DNA of 64,000 bases from Citrobacter sp. (GTDB taxonomy: Bacteria > Pseudomonadota > Gammaproteobacteria > Enterobacterales > Enterobacteriaceae). Both the position numbers and the translations under genes were made by a program. Positions 19,652 through 31,410 of this stretch are shown here, piece after piece. Each line of letters opens with the position of its first letter. The stretch's first letter is position 1. The stretch lies in contig DXKH01000082.1 in the NCBI GenBank assembly GCA_019415335.1, positions 62,001-126,000 on the forward strand. The letters are read 5' to 3'. The notes beneath the pieces were generated by a model, which did not search any database, was not told the DNA's origin, and worked only from the letters and a program-made list of their open reading frames with translations.

Positions 19652-20110
19652 ATGGCCATATGGGTGGATGCGGATGCGTGTCCGAACGTCATTAAAGAGA
19701 TCCTTTATCGTGCCGCCGGGCGTATGCAAATGTCGCTGATTCTGGTGGCGAACCAGAGCCTGCGCGTGCCGCCGTCGCCGTATATCCGTACGCTGCGCGT
19801 GCCTGCGGGCTTTGATGTGGCGGATAATGAGATTGTGAGGCAGTGTGCGGCAGGCGATCTGGTCATCACTGCCGATATCCCGCTGGCCGCCGAGGTGCTG
19901 GCGAAAGGCGCGTCGGCGCTCAATCCGCGCGGTGAACGTTACACCGAATCGACCATTCGTGAACGTTTGACGATGCGCCATTTTATGGATACGTTGCGCG
20001 CCAGCGGGATCCAGACGGGGGGCCCAGATAGCCTCTCTGCGCGCGATCGCCAGCATTTTGCGGCGGAACTGGAAAAGTGGTGGCTGGAAGTTCAGCGCAG
20101 AAAATCATGA
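19652..20110 (+). CDS. yaiI: DUF188 protein YaiI
   Basis: A 152-residue member of the UPF0178/DUF188 family, which has a PIN-like fold. Its function is unknown. It begins with the characteristic [10 protein letters not shown] motif, whose Asp residues form an acidic cluster, and has [12 protein letters not shown] in the middle. ATG 19652 follows ACAGGAG. It is divergent from proC and lies upstream of aroL. Confidence 0.93.
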   Translation: MAIWVDADACPNVIKEILYRAAGRMQMSLILVANQSLRVPPSPYIRTLRVPAGFDVADNEIVRQCAAGDLVITADIPLAAEVLAKGASALNPRGERYTESTIRERLTMRHFMDTLRASGIQTGGPDSLSARDRQHFAAELEKWWLEVQRRKS

Positions 20111-20111
20111 G

Positions 20112-20129
20112 TGTAATATATTTTTTACA
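20112..20129 (+). promoter_or_regulatory. TyrR box 1 of aroL
   Basis: TGTAAT-ATATTT-TTTACA differs by one base from the TyrR consensus TGTAAA-N6-TTTACA. It begins just after the yaiI stop codon, upstream of the aroL promoter. Confidence 0.8.
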
Positions 20130-20187
20130 CTTTCCTCAGCGCTATTTCTTGATATAGTAGGGTTTGCATTGATATTTTCACTTTTTG

Positions 20188-20205
20188 TGGAATTATTTCT
20201 TTACA
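20188..20205 (+). promoter_or_regulatory. Probable second TyrR box of aroL
   Basis: TGGAAT-TATTTC-TTTACA retains a perfect right half and a weaker left half of the TyrR consensus, 76 bp from box 1. K-12 aroL has several TyrR boxes of unequal strength. Confidence 0.6.
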
Positions 20206-20213
20206 CTTAACGA

Positions 20214-20231
20214 TGTACTAGTTTGATGGTA
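20214..20231 (+). promoter_or_regulatory. Probable TrpR operator of aroL
   Basis: The run TGTACTAGTTTGATGGTA has a perfect trp-operator half (GTACTAGTT). TrpR co-represses aroL in K-12, and the position, about 65 bp before the start codon, fits. Confidence 0.65.
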
Positions 20232-20292
20232 TGATTATTCCTTTAATGACATCTGATCCTGCCGCTTTGCGGCCTTCTGGGGAACGCCCACT

Positions 20293-20838
20293 ATGACGCA
20301 ACCGCTTTATCTTGTTGGCCCACGTGGCTGTGGAAAGACAACGGTTGGCATGGCACTGGCTACGGCAATGGGTTGTCGATTTGTCGATACCGATCAATGG
20401 CTGCAGTCGCAGGTACAAATGACCGTGGCGGAAATTGTCGAGCGTGAAGGCTGGCCGGGATTTCGCGCCAGAGAAACGGCTGCGCTGGAGGCGGTGACTG
20501 CACCGTCAACGGTGGTGGCGACCGGTGGGGGAATCATTCTCACTGACTATAACCGCCACTTTATGCGGGATAACGGCATCGTTATTTATTTAAGCGCGCC
20601 GGTCCCGACGCTGGTAAATCGTCTTGAAGCCTCGCCTGAAGAGGAGTTGCGTCCCACCCTGACCGGTAAGCCCCTGAGCGAAGAGGTGCAGGAGGTGCTG
20701 CAACAGCGGGATATGTTGTATCGCGAGGCGGCTCATTTCATCATTGACGCGGCGAATTCACCTGATCAGGTGATTTCTGAAATTCAGCACAGGCTGGCGC
20801 AGAGCGCGCTGTGCAAACAAGGCGGGGTCTATACTTAA
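20293..20838 (+). CDS. aroL: Shikimate kinase II
   Basis: Phosphorylates shikimate at the 3-hydroxyl using ATP, the fifth step of the shikimate pathway. The Walker A loop is GPRGCGKT (residues 9-16). Asp33-type shikimate contacts lie in FVDTDQWLQ, and GGGIIL gives the third substrate loop. At 181 residues it is slightly longer than K-12 AroL (174), because the C-terminal tail after ALAQ-like RLAQSALC is extended. TyrR and TrpR sites precede it; yaiA follows 27 bases later. Confidence 0.95.
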   Translation: MTQPLYLVGPRGCGKTTVGMALATAMGCRFVDTDQWLQSQVQMTVAEIVEREGWPGFRARETAALEAVTAPSTVVATGGGIILTDYNRHFMRDNGIVIYLSAPVPTLVNRLEASPEEELRPTLTGKPLSEEVQEVLQQRDMLYREAAHFIIDAANSPDQVISEIQHRLAQSALCKQGGVYT

Positions 20839-21057
<219 letters not shown>

Positions 21058-21310
21058 CGACTGAACGGCTCGGAATGGAATCTGAGCGAGTGCAAACCCA
21101 ACCAGCATCACACTTTTCACCGATGATATGTTGTACCTGAAAACTAACATCAAACAATAACAACTAATTACTGGAATGATCTGGAATCTTTACACAGCGA
21201 TTTGTTCTGCGCCTGCTACGCTTTTTTGCATTTGCAAAGGTAAGTGTCGGCAGTGGTGCAGCGCATTTGCCCGGGAATAAACGACGAAGTAAAAAAGAAG
21301 GTGGAAAAAA

Positions 21311-21988
21311 ATGAGTGCGTCGTTGGCTATCCTCACAATCGGTGTTGTACCCATGAGTGAAGTCTTACCGCTTCTGACCGAGTACATCGACGAACAACAT
21401 ATCACCCATCACAGCTTGCTCGGAAAAATGAGTCGTGACGACGTTCTGGCAGATTACGCGCTGGAATCCGGTGAAGACTCGTTGTTAACCCTACTAAACG
21501 ATAATGAACTGGCTTATGTTTCGCGGCAGAAAGTGGAACGCGATCTGCAAAGCGTCATCGAAGTGCTGGATAACCAGGGCTATGACGTCATTTTACTGAT
21601 GAGCACCGTGTCGATTGCCAGCATGACCGCCCGTAACAGCATTCTGCTTGAACCACTACGCATTATTCCGCCGCTGGTGGCCTCGATTGTCGATGGACAT
21701 CAGGTGGGGGTGATTGTGCCGGTTGAAGATCTGATGGCCGATCAGGCGGAGAAATGGCAAGTTTTACAGTCGCCACCGCTGTTCTCGTTGGCAAATCCCG
21801 TTCACGGCAGCACGCAGCAGTTGATCGAAGCCGGTAAAGATCTGCTGGAACAAGGGGCGGATGTCATTATGCTGGATTCGCTTGGTTTTCATCAGCGCCA
21901 CCGCGATGTCCTGCAAAAATCGCTGGATGTCCCGGTACTGCTCTCTAATGTGCTGATTGCGCGACTGGCTTCAGAACTGCTGGTTTAA
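21311..21988 (+). CDS. aroM: AroM family protein
   Basis: A 225-residue cytoplasmic protein of unknown biochemical function, belonging to the AroM family (Asp/Glu racemase-like fold). The N-terminal [14 protein letters not shown] and the C-terminal [15 protein letters not shown] are characteristic. ATG 21311 follows AAGGTGG. It is named for TyrR-related control with aroL in K-12; about 250 bp separate it from yaiA here, with no gene and no obvious terminator. Confidence 0.93.
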   Translation: MSASLAILTIGVVPMSEVLPLLTEYIDEQHITHHSLLGKMSRDDVLADYALESGEDSLLTLLNDNELAYVSRQKVERDLQSVIEVLDNQGYDVILLMSTVSIASMTARNSILLEPLRIIPPLVASIVDGHQVGVIVPVEDLMADQAEKWQVLQSPPLFSLANPVHGSTQQLIEAGKDLLEQGADVIMLDSLGFHQRHRDVLQKSLDVPVLLSNVLIARLASELLV

Positions 21989-21998
21989 TTTTGCGTGA

Positions 21999-22343
<345 letters not shown>

Positions 22344-22352
22344 CCGTTAATC

Positions 22353-22444
22353 GCCGGATGATGTCGCTAACGCGTCTCATCCGGCCTACGGCGTTGGCAC
22401 GTTCAGGGTGCCGTAGGCCGGATAAGGCGTCGCCGCCATCCGGC
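22353..22444. repeat. BIME: two REP units between ppnP and rdgC
   Basis: Two oppositely oriented REP units are present. The first is GCCGGATGATGTCGCTAACG...CATCCGGC and the second GCCGTAGGCCGG...CCATCCGGC. They fill the gap between the convergent genes and probably end both transcripts. Confidence 0.85.
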
Positions 22445-22452
22445 AAATTCAC

Positions 22453-23364
22453 TCAGCGCTGCGCTTCGCCGCCTAAACCTTCCACCAGATTCTGAATCAA
22501 CGCGGCCAGTTCACCGGTCATCAGGATAAAGTCCGCGTCAAAACGCTGGGCAAAATCTTCCCGGTCGATATCTTCGTTTTGATCGCGCAGTTCGTCGCTG
22601 AATTTCAGACGTTTGATCGAACCGTCATCGCAGATCATAAACTGAATACGCTGCTGCCAGTCGAGCGCCAGCTTGGTCACCACTTTACCGGCTTCGATGT
22701 GGACGGCGATCTCGTCGCTCACCAGATCCTGTTTCTTCGCCCGGATCACGCCGCCGTCTTCCAGCATGGCTTTCAGTTCGGCTTCGTCGAGTAACTGGAA
22801 GCCCTGAGCCACGGTGCCGGAACGTACCCATTCGGTGAGCGTCAGCTCAATCGGGTTTTCCAGCGCCAGCGGAACCACCGGCAGAGAACCGAGGCTCTTA
22901 CGCAGCAGGGCCAGCGTATCTTCTGCTTTTTTCGCGCTTGCGCAGTCCACCATGATCAACCCCTTCACGGTGTCGATCCACATCATGGTCTGACTAAAGC
23001 GGCTAAAGGCGCGTGGCAGCAGTGAATGCAGCACTTCATCCTTCAGTGAGTCTTTCTCGGTTTTCTTCAGTTTGCGCGCCTGTTCGGCTTCCAGTTTGGC
23101 GATCTTTGCTTCCAGCGCCTGTTTGATCACCGGAGAGGGCAGGATCTTCTCTTCTTTACGCGCGCAAATCAAAATCTGGCCGTTGTTGGTATGCGTCAAC
23201 GCATCGCTGTGCGATCCCATTGGCGGCACCCAGCCCGTTTTTGCCATATCCTGGCTACCGCAAGGGGTAAACGTCATCGAGGCTAGCTGTTTTTCCATCT
23301 CTTCGGCACGCAATGAAATATCGCGGCTAAGACGGTAAACCATTAAATTTTTGAACCACAGCAT
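22453..23364 (-). CDS. rdgC: Recombination-associated protein RdgC
   Basis: A nucleoid-associated protein whose ring-shaped dimer encircles duplex DNA and limits RecA filament formation. The 303 residues from ATG 23364 ([14 protein letters not shown]) equal K-12 RdgC. An in-frame codon 26 residues upstream is rejected because it reaches into the promoter region shared with mak. The family block [16 protein letters not shown] and the C-terminal [18 protein letters not shown] are clear. Confidence 0.95.
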   Translation of the reverse strand: MLWFKNLMVYRLSRDISLRAEEMEKQLASMTFTPCGSQDMAKTGWVPPMGSHSDALTHTNNGQILICARKEEKILPSPVIKQALEAKIAKLEAEQARKLKKTEKDSLKDEVLHSLLPRAFSRFSQTMMWIDTVKGLIMVDCASAKKAEDTLALLRKSLGSLPVVPLALENPIELTLTEWVRSGTVAQGFQLLDEAELKAMLEDGGVIRAKKQDLVSDEIAVHIEAGKVVTKLALDWQQRIQFMICDDGSIKRLKFSDELRDQNEDIDREDFAQRFDADFILMTGELAALIQNLVEGLGGEAQR

Positions 23365-23490
23365 GATAATTTCCACGGCCTTGTCGTTAAATCCAGCGCG
23401 TATAGTAACGAATTGTCGGCGGGCTTGCATTGCCATTCCCAATGCCTCGCTCTACTCTGTTGATATTCCCTAAAAAATGAGGAAAACCGT

Positions 23491-24399
23491 GTGCGTATTG
23501 GTATTGATTTAGGCGGCACCAAAACGGAAGTGATTGCGCTCAGCGAGGCAGGGGAGCAACTGTTCCGCCATCGTCTGCCGACGCCGCGAAACGACTATCA
23601 GCAAACCATCGAAACCATTGCCACGCTGGTGGCGATGGCGGAGGAGGCGACCGGGCAAACGGGCACAGTGGGGATGGGCATCCCCGGTTCTATTTCGCCC
23701 TATACCGGTGTGGTGAAGAATGCCAACTCCACCTGGCTGAATGGTCAGCCCTTTGATAAAGACCTCAGCGCGCGTCTGCAACGCGAGGTGCGTCTGGCGA
23801 ATGACGCGAACTGCCTGGCCGTTTCTGAGGCGGTCGATGGTGCCGCCGCTGGGGCGCAGACGGTTTTTGCGGTGATTATTGGTACCGGCTGCGGTGCGGG
23901 CGTGGCGCTCAACGGTCGGGCGCACATCGGCGGCAACGGGACGGCGGGCGAATGGGGGCACAACCCTTTGCCGTGGATGGATGAAGATGAACTTCGCTAT
24001 CGCGCTGAAGTCCCCTGTTACTGTGGAAAACAGGGATGCATTGAGACGTTTATTTCCGGCACTGGGTTCGCCACCGATTACCATCGTCTGAGCGGTAACC
24101 CGCTAAAAGGCAGTGAAATCATCCGCCTGGTGGAGGAACACGACGCGCTGGCCGAACTGGCGCTCAGCCGCTATGAACTGCGGCTGGCGAAATCGTTGGC
24201 TCATGTGGTGAATATTCTCGATCCGGATGTTTTTGTTCTCGGCGGCGGGATGAGCAACATTGATCGCCTGTACAAAACGATTCCGCCGCTGATTAAATCG
24301 TTTGTGTTCGGCGGAGAGTGTGAAACGCCGGTGCGCAAGGCCCTGCACGGTGACTCCAGCGGTGTGCGCGGCGCCGCGTGGTTGTGGCCGCAGGAATAA
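23491..24399 (+). CDS. mak: Fructokinase Mak (ROK family)
   Basis: A cytoplasmic ATP-dependent kinase for fructose, mannose and glucosamine-type sugars. The 302 residues begin with the phosphate-binding DLGGTKTE (6-13). The catalytic aspartate is in LANDANCL (about D103-D106). The ROK zinc motif is [10 protein letters not shown] (about 178-187). It starts with GTG at 23491 as in K-12, behind GAGGA. It is divergent from rdgC. araJ, which follows mak in K-12, is missing, and mak converges directly on sbcC. Confidence 0.94.
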   Translation: MRIGIDLGGTKTEVIALSEAGEQLFRHRLPTPRNDYQQTIETIATLVAMAEEATGQTGTVGMGIPGSISPYTGVVKNANSTWLNGQPFDKDLSARLQREVRLANDANCLAVSEAVDGAAAGAQTVFAVIIGTGCGAGVALNGRAHIGGNGTAGEWGHNPLPWMDEDELRYRAEVPCYCGKQGCIETFISGTGFATDYHRLSGNPLKGSEIIRLVEEHDALAELALSRYELRLAKSLAHVVNILDPDVFVLGGGMSNIDRLYKTIPPLIKSFVFGGECETPVRKALHGDSSGVRGAAWLWPQE

Positions 24400-24408
24400 T
24401 GTCAGGAG

Positions 24409-24428
24409 AGGCCGGAGCTATCCGGCCT
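24409..24428. terminator. Hairpin between convergent mak and sbcC
   Basis: A perfect eight-base stem AGGCCGGA/TCCGGCCT with loop GCTA lies in the 39-bp gap. It has no T-run; it may act on both strands. Confidence 0.5.
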
Positions 24429-24438
24429 GCACTATCCG

Positions 24439-27400
24439 CTATTCCACGGCAAACATCCGATCGAGTTTGCTGTAACCCAGCCCGTTGATTTTCTTCACCT
24501 TGATTTGCACTGGGATCCGTTCTTTCATTGCTTCCACATGGCTAATCACACCAATGGTTTTTCCGCTGGCATTGAGCGCATCCAGCGCATCGAGGGCGGT
24601 ATCCAGCGTTTCACTGTCGAGCGTGCCGAAGCCTTCATCAAGGAACAACGAGTCAATGCGCGTTTTGTGGCTGACCAGATCGGAGAGCGCCAGTGCCAGC
24701 GCAAGACTGACCAGGAAACTCTCGCCACCGGAAAGGGTTCGGGTATCGCGTACAGCATCGGCCTGCCAGGTGTCGACCACCTCCAGTTCCAGTGCTTCAC
24801 TGGCTTTGCGCTGTAGCAGATAGCGACCATGCAGACGGGTCAACTGGTTGTTCGCCAGCCAGACCAGGTTATCCAGCGTCAGCCCCTGGGCGAACTTGCG
24901 GAATTTATCCCCCTCTTTAGAGCCGATCAGCGCATTCAGGTAGCCCCAGTCTTCAACCTGCTGCATCGCGTTGTCGATTTTTTGCATCAACGCCTGTTGC
25001 TGCTGACGATTGTCGCTGTCCTGTTTTAGCTGTTGGCGTATTTCGCCCTGACGCGTGGCGTTGTCGCGCACCCGATCGTTAAGCTGCGCTACGGTTTGCT
25101 GAACATGCTCAATCGACTGCGTGAGGTCCAGACCCGCTGGCGGCTGTTGTTGATGCGCCGCCAGCGCCTGCGCCGATTGTGCGGCGAGCGTCTGTGCCTG
25201 CTGAAGCTGGTTTTCCAGAGACTGCTTCAGTTGTTCCAGACGCGTGACCGCCTCGTCATCCAGCAGCGCGGCAAGAAATGCCGCCTGATCGGCAAACAGG
25301 CTGTGTTGAAGCGCAGCGTCGAACTGCGCCTGCGCATCGGCAGCGCGCTGAGTTTCCTGCTGCTCCTGCTGCTGTAACGTCTGCAACTGACTTTGCAGCG
25401 ATACGCACTCGTCGTGAACCTGACGCCAGTTTTCCAGCGTCACGCTTTCATCATCCTCCGCGTCGGTACCGGCGGCGGGCAGCGTCTCGAGCAGTGGGGT
25501 GAGTTGCGCGATGTGCGCCTGCAACGCCGTCAACTCCGTCTGCCGCTGCTGCCACGTTTGGGCATCTGCCGCACGCGCGTTTAACCACGCTTCCTCGCTG
25601 CCTTCCTCAGGAAGTGACAACGTATAGTGGCTTAACTGCGCCGTCAGCGTTGCCTGGCGCTGGTCGATTTGCTGGCGGAACTGCGCCACCTGTTGTGCAT
25701 GGGCGGTAATTTGTGCCTGTAAATCATGGCGTTGACTTAACTGGTAGAGTTGTTGCTCGTGCTCGTCTTGTGCCGTCAGCCAGGGCTGAATATCCTCCTG
25801 CGGTTGTAACGTGACGTTCAGTGCGTCGATCGTGGTCTGCCACTGTTGAGTGAGTGCTTGCTCCTCTTTAGCCAGCGTCTGCACTTCGCTTTCATCACGC
25901 TGTAGCTGTTGGTTTAATGCTTCCGACTGTCCACGCAGGGCGGCACCTTCATCGGCCAGTGCTTTAACCTCTTTTTCCAATGCATCACGTCGCGCCTGAT
26001 TAATGCCGGGTTCAAGCGCCTGATACGCCGCGACAGCAGGATGGGAGGTTGAACCACAAAGTGGGCAGGGCTGACCGGACTGCAACAGCGCACGCTGGCT
26101 TTCCAGATCTTTGATCCGTGCTTCCTGCTCGCAAAGGGTTTTAACATCCTGATACTGCTGATATTTATCTTTATACTGCTGGCGCTTTGCTTCCAGCAGG
26201 GTGTTGAGTCGGACCAGTTCCTGCTTGTTATGCGCAATCGCCGCCTGAAGTTGGCTCAGACGCGTCAGTCGGGGAACGATTTGCCCGTGTAGCGAAAGCA
26301 GTTGCTGGCGCAGGGGACGCTGCTGCGCGTGCTGTGCCAGCGCCGTCGCGACTTCATCCGCCGTCAGGTTGAGCGTCACCGGTGGTAATGCTTCCAGCTT
26401 ACGGCCATCGTTTATCTGCTGTTGTTGCCATTTTGCCAGTTGAACCTTATCGCTGGCCTGCTGAGCAAAAAGGGCACGCCATCCCCCTAACTCGTTGCTC
26501 CATAAGCGAAAGCGATCGTGTGTGCTTAGCCACTCGTTCAGCGTTTGTTGTGTGGCGAGCAGGGCGGTGGACTGTCGCTCTGCCTGGCGGCGGATGTGAT
26601 TGCGTAGCGTGAATCTACTCTGTAAGCGGGCATTTACTTCGTTAATCTGCTGACGGGTACGGGAAACCGTAGCGGATTGCTCCTGAATGCGCTCCCACAG
26701 TGGGCGTAACGCTCTGGCAGGCTGTGCCAGACTGAGCGTTGCCAGCTGTGGCTGGGCGTTTTCCAGCGCCTCCTGCGCAACCCGCTGCGCCTGCTGACGC
26801 TGATTCGCATCGGCCTGCAGTTCGTGCTGTCGCGTCAGCCAGTTCAGTTGCTGTTGTCCGGTCTGCTGTTGGGCGACGAGCTGTTTTTCTTCGTCAGTGA
26901 GCGCCTGCAAACTTTCTGTCAGCGTCTGCAACGCCTCGGGTGCTAACAGCGAGACACCGCTGGCCTGCGCCTGTAATTTTTCCAGTTCAGTGCGTGCGGT
27001 TTTGTGCTGCTCAAAAACCTGGGCGGAGATCTGTCCGTAAATTTCCGTGCCGGTCAGCTCTTCCAGCAGTTCCGCACGCTCCTTCGGCTTAGCGTTGAGG
27101 AAGGCGGCGAACTGCCCCTGTGAGAGCAGCATTGAGCGGGTAAAGCGGCCGTAATCCAGCCCGGTCAGTTCCGCCGTCATCTCCAGTTTGTCTTTCACTT
27201 TATCAGCAAGGATTTTCCCGTCGGCACAGCGCGCCAGTTCAACGCGCGGAACCTGCAAATTACCGTCGGGCTGGTTGCGAGCGCGGTTCTGGCTCCAGAA
27301 CGCGCGATACGCTTCACCTTTGACTTCAAACTCCACTTCCGCCAGACATTCCGCCGTATCGCGGGTCATCAGATCGTTCTGTGATTGCGACACGGTATTC

Positions 27401-27582
27401 AGGCGCGGTGTCTCGTGGTACAGCGCCAGACAAATCGCGTCGAGCAGGGTGGTTTTGCCAGCTCCGGTGGGACCGGTAATGGCAAACAGACCGTTGCTGG
27501 CGAACGGCTCCGCTGTGAAATCGACCTTCCATTCCCCTTTCAGTGAGTTGAGGTTTTTCAGGCGCAGACTGAGAATCTTCAT
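24439..27582 (-). CDS. sbcC: Exonuclease subunit SbcC
   Basis: The SMC-like ATPase of the SbcCD nuclease (Rad50 homologue), which cleaves hairpins and processes palindromes and blocked ends. The 1047 residues match the K-12 length. The order is: Walker [10 protein letters not shown] (37-45), long coiled coil, zinc hook CPLC near residue 505, returning Gln-rich coiled coil, ABC signature TLSGGESFL and Walker [12 protein letters not shown] near the C-terminus. The ATG overlaps the sbcD stop by four bases, so translation is coupled. Confidence 0.96.
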   Translation of the reverse strand: MKILSLRLKNLNSLKGEWKVDFTAEPFASNGLFAITGPTGAGKTTLLDAICLALYHETPRLNTVSQSQNDLMTRDTAECLAEVEFEVKGEAYRAFWSQNRARNQPDGNLQVPRVELARCADGKILADKVKDKLEMTAELTGLDYGRFTRSMLLSQGQFAAFLNAKPKERAELLEELTGTEIYGQISAQVFEQHKTARTELEKLQAQASGVSLLAPEALQTLTESLQALTDEEKQLVAQQQTGQQQLNWLTRQHELQADANQRQQAQRVAQEALENAQPQLATLSLAQPARALRPLWERIQEQSATVSRTRQQINEVNARLQSRFTLRNHIRRQAERQSTALLATQQTLNEWLSTHDRFRLWSNELGGWRALFAQQASDKVQLAKWQQQQINDGRKLEALPPVTLNLTADEVATALAQHAQQRPLRQQLLSLHGQIVPRLTRLSQLQAAIAHNKQELVRLNTLLEAKRQQYKDKYQQYQDVKTLCEQEARIKDLESQRALLQSGQPCPLCGSTSHPAVAAYQALEPGINQARRDALEKEVKALADEGAALRGQSEALNQQLQRDESEVQTLAKEEQALTQQWQTTIDALNVTLQPQEDIQPWLTAQDEHEQQLYQLSQRHDLQAQITAHAQQVAQFRQQIDQRQATLTAQLSHYTLSLPEEGSEEAWLNARAADAQTWQQRQTELTALQAHIAQLTPLLETLPAAGTDAEDDESVTLENWRQVHDECVSLQSQLQTLQQQEQQETQRAADAQAQFDAALQHSLFADQAAFLAALLDDEAVTRLEQLKQSLENQLQQAQTLAAQSAQALAAHQQQPPAGLDLTQSIEHVQQTVAQLNDRVRDNATRQGEIRQQLKQDSDNRQQQQALMQKIDNAMQQVEDWGYLNALIGSKEGDKFRKFAQGLTLDNLVWLANNQLTRLHGRYLLQRKASEALELEVVDTWQADAVRDTRTLSGGESFLVSLALALALSDLVSHKTRIDSLFLDEGFGTLDSETLDTALDALDALNASGKTIGVISHVEAMKERIPVQIKVKKINGLGYSKLDRMFAVE

Positions 27583-28781
27583 ACCTCATGCTCCCCGGAC
27601 AGTGTCTGTAATGTGCGGTGAAAAAGTGATGTCAGGCGTTCGCCCTGAGGCGGCTCAAGTGCTTCCAGTGCCAGTCGGCGGGCAAACACCTCATCCACGC
27701 TCAGTTCGCTTAGCGTTTCCCGGCGTTCGTTACTCAACATGCGCTCGCGCTGCTCCCGACTGCGGCGGACTAACAATACCTCAACGGGCAGCGTTTCCGT
27801 CAGCGCCTGAATTTTACGCTGCATATCATGCAGATATTCATCGGTAGTGATTTCAATATCCAGCCAGACCGGGGTTTCCAGCGGGCAGTCACGCCACTGC
27901 TCCAGTTGTTCGGTGATGGCGGCGAGATCGCCTTTGAGCACGGCCAGCGGTTGCGTTACCGGAACGGTGAGCTCCTCGACACGGGCTAACTTGCCGTCCT
28001 GGAAGTCCACCCGATGCACGTATTTGCTTTTGCCGCATTCGTCAAAGCTCAGCGCGATGGGGGAGCCGCAGTAGCGGATATGCTCTGTGCCGCCAATCTT
28101 CTGCGCCCGGTGAATGTGGCCCAGTGCGATGTAATCGGCGGGCGGGAAGTTCTGCGCCGGGAAGGCATCCAGTGTGCCAATATAAATGTCACGAACGGCG
28201 TCACTTTTGCTGGCACCCACGGTGGTCAGGTGGCCGGTGGCGATAATCGGCAGGGCGAGATCGCCGCGTAACGTGCAGGCCGCCTCGTATTGCTGCTGGT
28301 AATAGTCGGTGATGGCACCCAGCAGATGCTGCTGTTTTTCCTGACCGGACAGTCCCGCCTGGCTGCTGATAATGTCGCGCGGGCGTAAAAACGGTACCGG
28401 ACACAGGACCGCGCCGGGTTGACCGTCGCGACGATTCAGCATCTGCGGCGCGTGACCGGCGCTGGCCACAACCGTGGTATTGAGAAACGCCAGAATCTCG
28501 CGGGATTCATTCAGCGTGGCGACGGAGTCATGATTTCCTGCTAATACCACCAGATGACAGCCCGTTTGCTGCAGGTTGACGACAAAACGGTTATAGAGTT
28601 CGCGGGCATAGCTTGGCGGCGATCCGGTATCGAATATGTCGCCCGCCACGATGATCGCATCCACCTGCTGTTCGACCGCCGTTTTCAGCAGCCAGTCGAG
28701 AAAGGCCTGATGTTCAGCCGCGCGGCTTTTGCTGTAAAAATTTTGTCCCAGATGCCAGTCAGAGGTGTGAAGGATGCGCAT
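27579..28781 (-). CDS. sbcD: Exonuclease subunit SbcD
   Basis: The Mn-dependent phosphoesterase of SbcCD (Mre11 homologue). Motifs: HTSDWHLG (5-12), [26 protein letters not shown] and ALGHIHRAQ supply the metal ligands in the usual order. I place the start at ATG 28781 ([10 protein letters not shown]), which gives 400 residues as in K-12. The open frame continues 47 codons upstream but would cross the phoB control region. It is the first gene of the sbcDC operon and divergent from phoB. Confidence 0.95.
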   Translation of the reverse strand: MRILHTSDWHLGQNFYSKSRAAEHQAFLDWLLKTAVEQQVDAIIVAGDIFDTGSPPSYARELYNRFVVNLQQTGCHLVVLAGNHDSVATLNESREILAFLNTTVVASAGHAPQMLNRRDGQPGAVLCPVPFLRPRDIISSQAGLSGQEKQQHLLGAITDYYQQQYEAACTLRGDLALPIIATGHLTTVGASKSDAVRDIYIGTLDAFPAQNFPPADYIALGHIHRAQKIGGTEHIRYCGSPIALSFDECGKSKYVHRVDFQDGKLARVEELTVPVTQPLAVLKGDLAAITEQLEQWRDCPLETPVWLDIEITTDEYLHDMQRKIQALTETLPVEVLLVRRSREQRERMLSNERRETLSELSVDEVFARRLALEALEPPQGERLTSLFHRTLQTLSGEHEV

Positions 28782-28891
28782 AACGGTTCCATGGCAAAAA
28801 AGCGTAAAGGGGATTATAACCATTCGGGGGCTGTAATATCTCGTTTCTCGGGTGTCATAAATCAACAACCTAAGGTTAACGTCAGTATGCA

Positions 28892-28920
28892 TTTTCATAA
28901 ATCTGTCATAAAACTGACGC
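28892..28920 (+). promoter_or_regulatory. Pho box of phoB (three units)
   Basis: Three 7-mers at exact 11-base spacing are visible: TTTTCAT (28892), CTGTCAT (28903) and CTGACGC (28914). This matches the PhoB direct-repeat site and the autoregulated K-12 phoB promoter. A CATAAT -10 follows at 28920-28925. Confidence 0.88.
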
Positions 28921-28977
28921 ATAATGGCGCCGCATTAAGACAGATGATGATAAGCAACTTATATAACAGGGCAAATC

Positions 28978-29667
28978 ATGGCGAGACGTATTCTGGTCGT
29001 AGAAGATGAGGCTCCAATCCGCGAAATGGTCTGTTTCGTGCTTGAGCAAAATGGCTTTCAACCCGTTGAAGCTGAAGATTATGACAGTGCGGTGAACCAG
29101 CTTAATGAACCCTGGCCGGATTTGATCCTCCTTGACTGGATGTTGCCCGGTGGTTCTGGTCTACAGTTTATTAAACACCTCAAGCGCGAGGCGATGACCC
29201 GGGATATTCCGGTCATGATGTTGACCGCCAGAGGGGAAGAAGAGGATCGCGTACGCGGCCTGGAAACCGGCGCGGACGACTACATTACCAAACCGTTTTC
29301 GCCGAAAGAGCTGGTTGCCCGCATCAAAGCAGTGATGCGCCGGATTTCGCCGATGGCGGTGGAAGAGGTCATTGAGATGCAGGGGTTGAGCCTGGATCCC
29401 ACCTCGCATCGCGTGATGACCGGCGAAAACCCGCTCGATATGGGGCCGACGGAGTTTAAACTCCTGCATTTCTTTATGACGCATCCCGAGCGGGTTTACA
29501 GCCGTGAACAACTGCTGAACCACGTCTGGGGCACCAACGTCTACGTTGAGGATCGCACGGTTGATGTGCATATTCGCCGTCTGCGTAAGGCGCTGGAAAC
29601 CAGCGGTCACGATCGGATGGTACAGACGGTTCGCGGGACAGGGTATCGTTTTTCGACCCGTTTTTGA
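28978..29667 (+). CDS. phoB: Phosphate regulon response regulator PhoB
   Basis: Two-component activator of the Pho regulon. The 229 residues comprise a receiver domain (about 1-120) with phosphorylated D53 ([12 protein letters not shown]), K105-type lysine in [12 protein letters not shown], and an OmpR-type winged helix (about 130-229) ending [10 protein letters not shown]...[12 protein letters not shown] 28978 gives the K-12 length. Its own Pho box lies upstream; phoR follows 41 bases later. The iraP-phoA and phoBR loci are only 12 kb apart. Confidence 0.97.
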   Translation: MARRILVVEDEAPIREMVCFVLEQNGFQPVEAEDYDSAVNQLNEPWPDLILLDWMLPGGSGLQFIKHLKREAMTRDIPVMMLTARGEEEDRVRGLETGADDYITKPFSPKELVARIKAVMRRISPMAVEEVIEMQGLSLDPTSHRVMTGENPLDMGPTEFKLLHFFMTHPERVYSREQLLNHVWGTNVYVEDRTVDVHIRRLRKALETSGHDRMVQTVRGTGYRFSTRF

Positions 29668-29708
29668 AAGGCAAGACTAAGAGCCTGGCTCTGAAGGGAG
29701 TGTGACCC

Positions 29709-31004
29709 GTGCTGGAACGGCTGTCATGGAAAAGGCTGGTGCTGGAACTGATACTTTGCTGTATTCCGGCCTTGATCCTAAGTGCATTTTTTGGTTACCT
29801 GCCGTGGTTTTTACTGGCATCGGTAACAGGACTGCTTATCTGGCATTTCTGGAATTTATTACGCCTCTCATGGTGGCTGTGGGTCGACAGAAGCATGACG
29901 CCCCCGCCAGGACGAGGCAGTTGGGAACCGCTGCTGTACGGTTTGCATCAGATGCAACTACGCAATAAAAAGCGCCGTCGTGAACTGGGCAATCTGATTA
30001 AACGCTTTCGCAGCGGAGCGGAGTCGCTGCCCGACGCGGTGGTATTGACCACCGAAGAGGGAGGGATCTTCTGGTGTAACGGTCTGGCACAACAGGTGCT
30101 GGGGTTACGCTGGCCGGACGATAGCGGACAGAACATCCTGAACCTGCTGCGCTATCCGGAGTTTACGCAGTACCTTAAGCAGCGGGACTTCAGTCGGCCG
30201 CTAAATCTGGTGCTTAATACGGGGCGACACCTGGAAATTCGCGTCATGCCGTATACCGATAAGCAACTGCTGATGGTGGCGCGTGACATGACCCAGATGC
30301 ACCAGCTTGAAGGCGCGAGACGCAATTTCTTCGCCAACGTGAGCCACGAGCTGCGTACTCCGCTGACGGTGTTGCAGGGCTATCTCGAAATGATGCACGA
30401 GCAGGCGCTGGAAGGGGCAACACGTGAAAAAGCGTTGTTGACGATGCGTGACCAGACCTCCCGTATGGAAGGCCTGGTGAAACAGTTGCTCACGCTGTCG
30501 AAAATTGAAGCCGCACCGACGCTTCTGCTTAATGAGCAGGTCGATGTGCCGATGATGCTACGGATGGTTGAACGCGAGGCGCAGACGCTCAGCCAGCAGA
30601 AACACACGTTCAGCTTTGAGGTGGATAACCATCTCAAAGTACTGGGCAATGAAGAACAGCTGCGTAGCGCGATGTCCAACCTGGTATATAACGCGGTGAA
30701 TCATACGCCTGCAGGAACCCATATCACCGTCCGCTGGCACGCGGTGCCGCACGGCGCGGAGTTTAGCGTAGAAGATAACGGACCGGGTATTGCTCCGGAA
30801 CATATCCCGCGGTTAACGGAGCGGTTTTATCGCGTTGATAAAGCGCGTTCGCGGCAAACGGGCGGCAGTGGACTGGGGCTGGCTATCGTAAAACATGCGG
30901 TGAATCATCACGAAAGTCGCCTGAATATCGACAGTCAACTGGGTAAAGGGACGCGCTTTAGTTTTGTGCTGCCGGAACGATTAATTGCCAAAAAAAGTGC
31001 TTAA
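29709..31004 (+). CDS. phoR: Phosphate regulon sensor kinase PhoR
   Basis: Membrane-bound histidine kinase/phosphatase that signals phosphate status from the PstSCAB-PhoU complex to PhoB. The 431 residues from GTG 29709 show two N-terminal transmembrane helices (about 8-28 and 33-52), a PAS domain (about 97-190), the H-box with H213 ([14 protein letters not shown]) and an ATPase domain with the N-box [10 protein letters not shown] and G-boxes DNGPGI and GGSGLGLAI. The size equals K-12. Confidence 0.97.
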   Translation: MLERLSWKRLVLELILCCIPALILSAFFGYLPWFLLASVTGLLIWHFWNLLRLSWWLWVDRSMTPPPGRGSWEPLLYGLHQMQLRNKKRRRELGNLIKRFRSGAESLPDAVVLTTEEGGIFWCNGLAQQVLGLRWPDDSGQNILNLLRYPEFTQYLKQRDFSRPLNLVLNTGRHLEIRVMPYTDKQLLMVARDMTQMHQLEGARRNFFANVSHELRTPLTVLQGYLEMMHEQALEGATREKALLTMRDQTSRMEGLVKQLLTLSKIEAAPTLLLNEQVDVPMMLRMVEREAQTLSQQKHTFSFEVDNHLKVLGNEEQLRSAMSNLVYNAVNHTPAGTHITVRWHAVPHGAEFSVEDNGPGIAPEHIPRLTERFYRVDKARSRQTGGSGLGLAIVKHAVNHHESRLNIDSQLGKGTRFSFVLPERLIAKKSA

Positions 31005-31031
31005 AGTACAATCGTAAGGTTTTCTTTCCAT

Positions 31032-31060
31032 AAGCCAGCCAATGCTGGCTTATTTTCTTT
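31032..31060 (+). terminator. Terminator of phoBR
   Basis: An eight-base stem AAGCCAGC/GCTGGCTT with loop CAAT is followed by ATTTTCTTT, 27 bases after the phoR stop. Confidence 0.78.
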
Positions 31061-31410
31061 GCGGCTAAGATAAGTCTGCTGAATTAATTAACGTCTGGTT
31101 GTTTTTTGTTCGCATGATAAGCCATGACTTTTTCTTTAATATAGTGTTTTACACTAGTCTGCGATTTGATATCACTATAATCTTCCGGTTTTTGGATCCC
31201 TCCTTGCTTTAAAACGTTATAAGCGTTTAAATTGCGCCCCAGATGCTGTCAGACTGACTGCATTCAGGCGGTAAATCGAAAAACTATTCTTCGCAGTCCC
31301 GGCCCAGGAGCATATCCCGCTGGAATTGCTTAAAAAAACCGCTGTTTCTTCCCGCAGGGAAAGACACTACGTTAATTTAATCAACACCACATCCACAGGC
31401 CGTAAGCTTT
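31061..31410 (+). other. Long leader / promoter region before brnQ
   Basis: About 350 bases without a convincing gene. A TATAAT at 31176-31181 could be a -10 element, which would give brnQ a leader of roughly 225 nt. A short frame from TTG 31326 overlaps brnQ out of frame and looks spurious. No Leu/Val/Ile-rich leader peptide was recognised. Confidence 0.4.
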
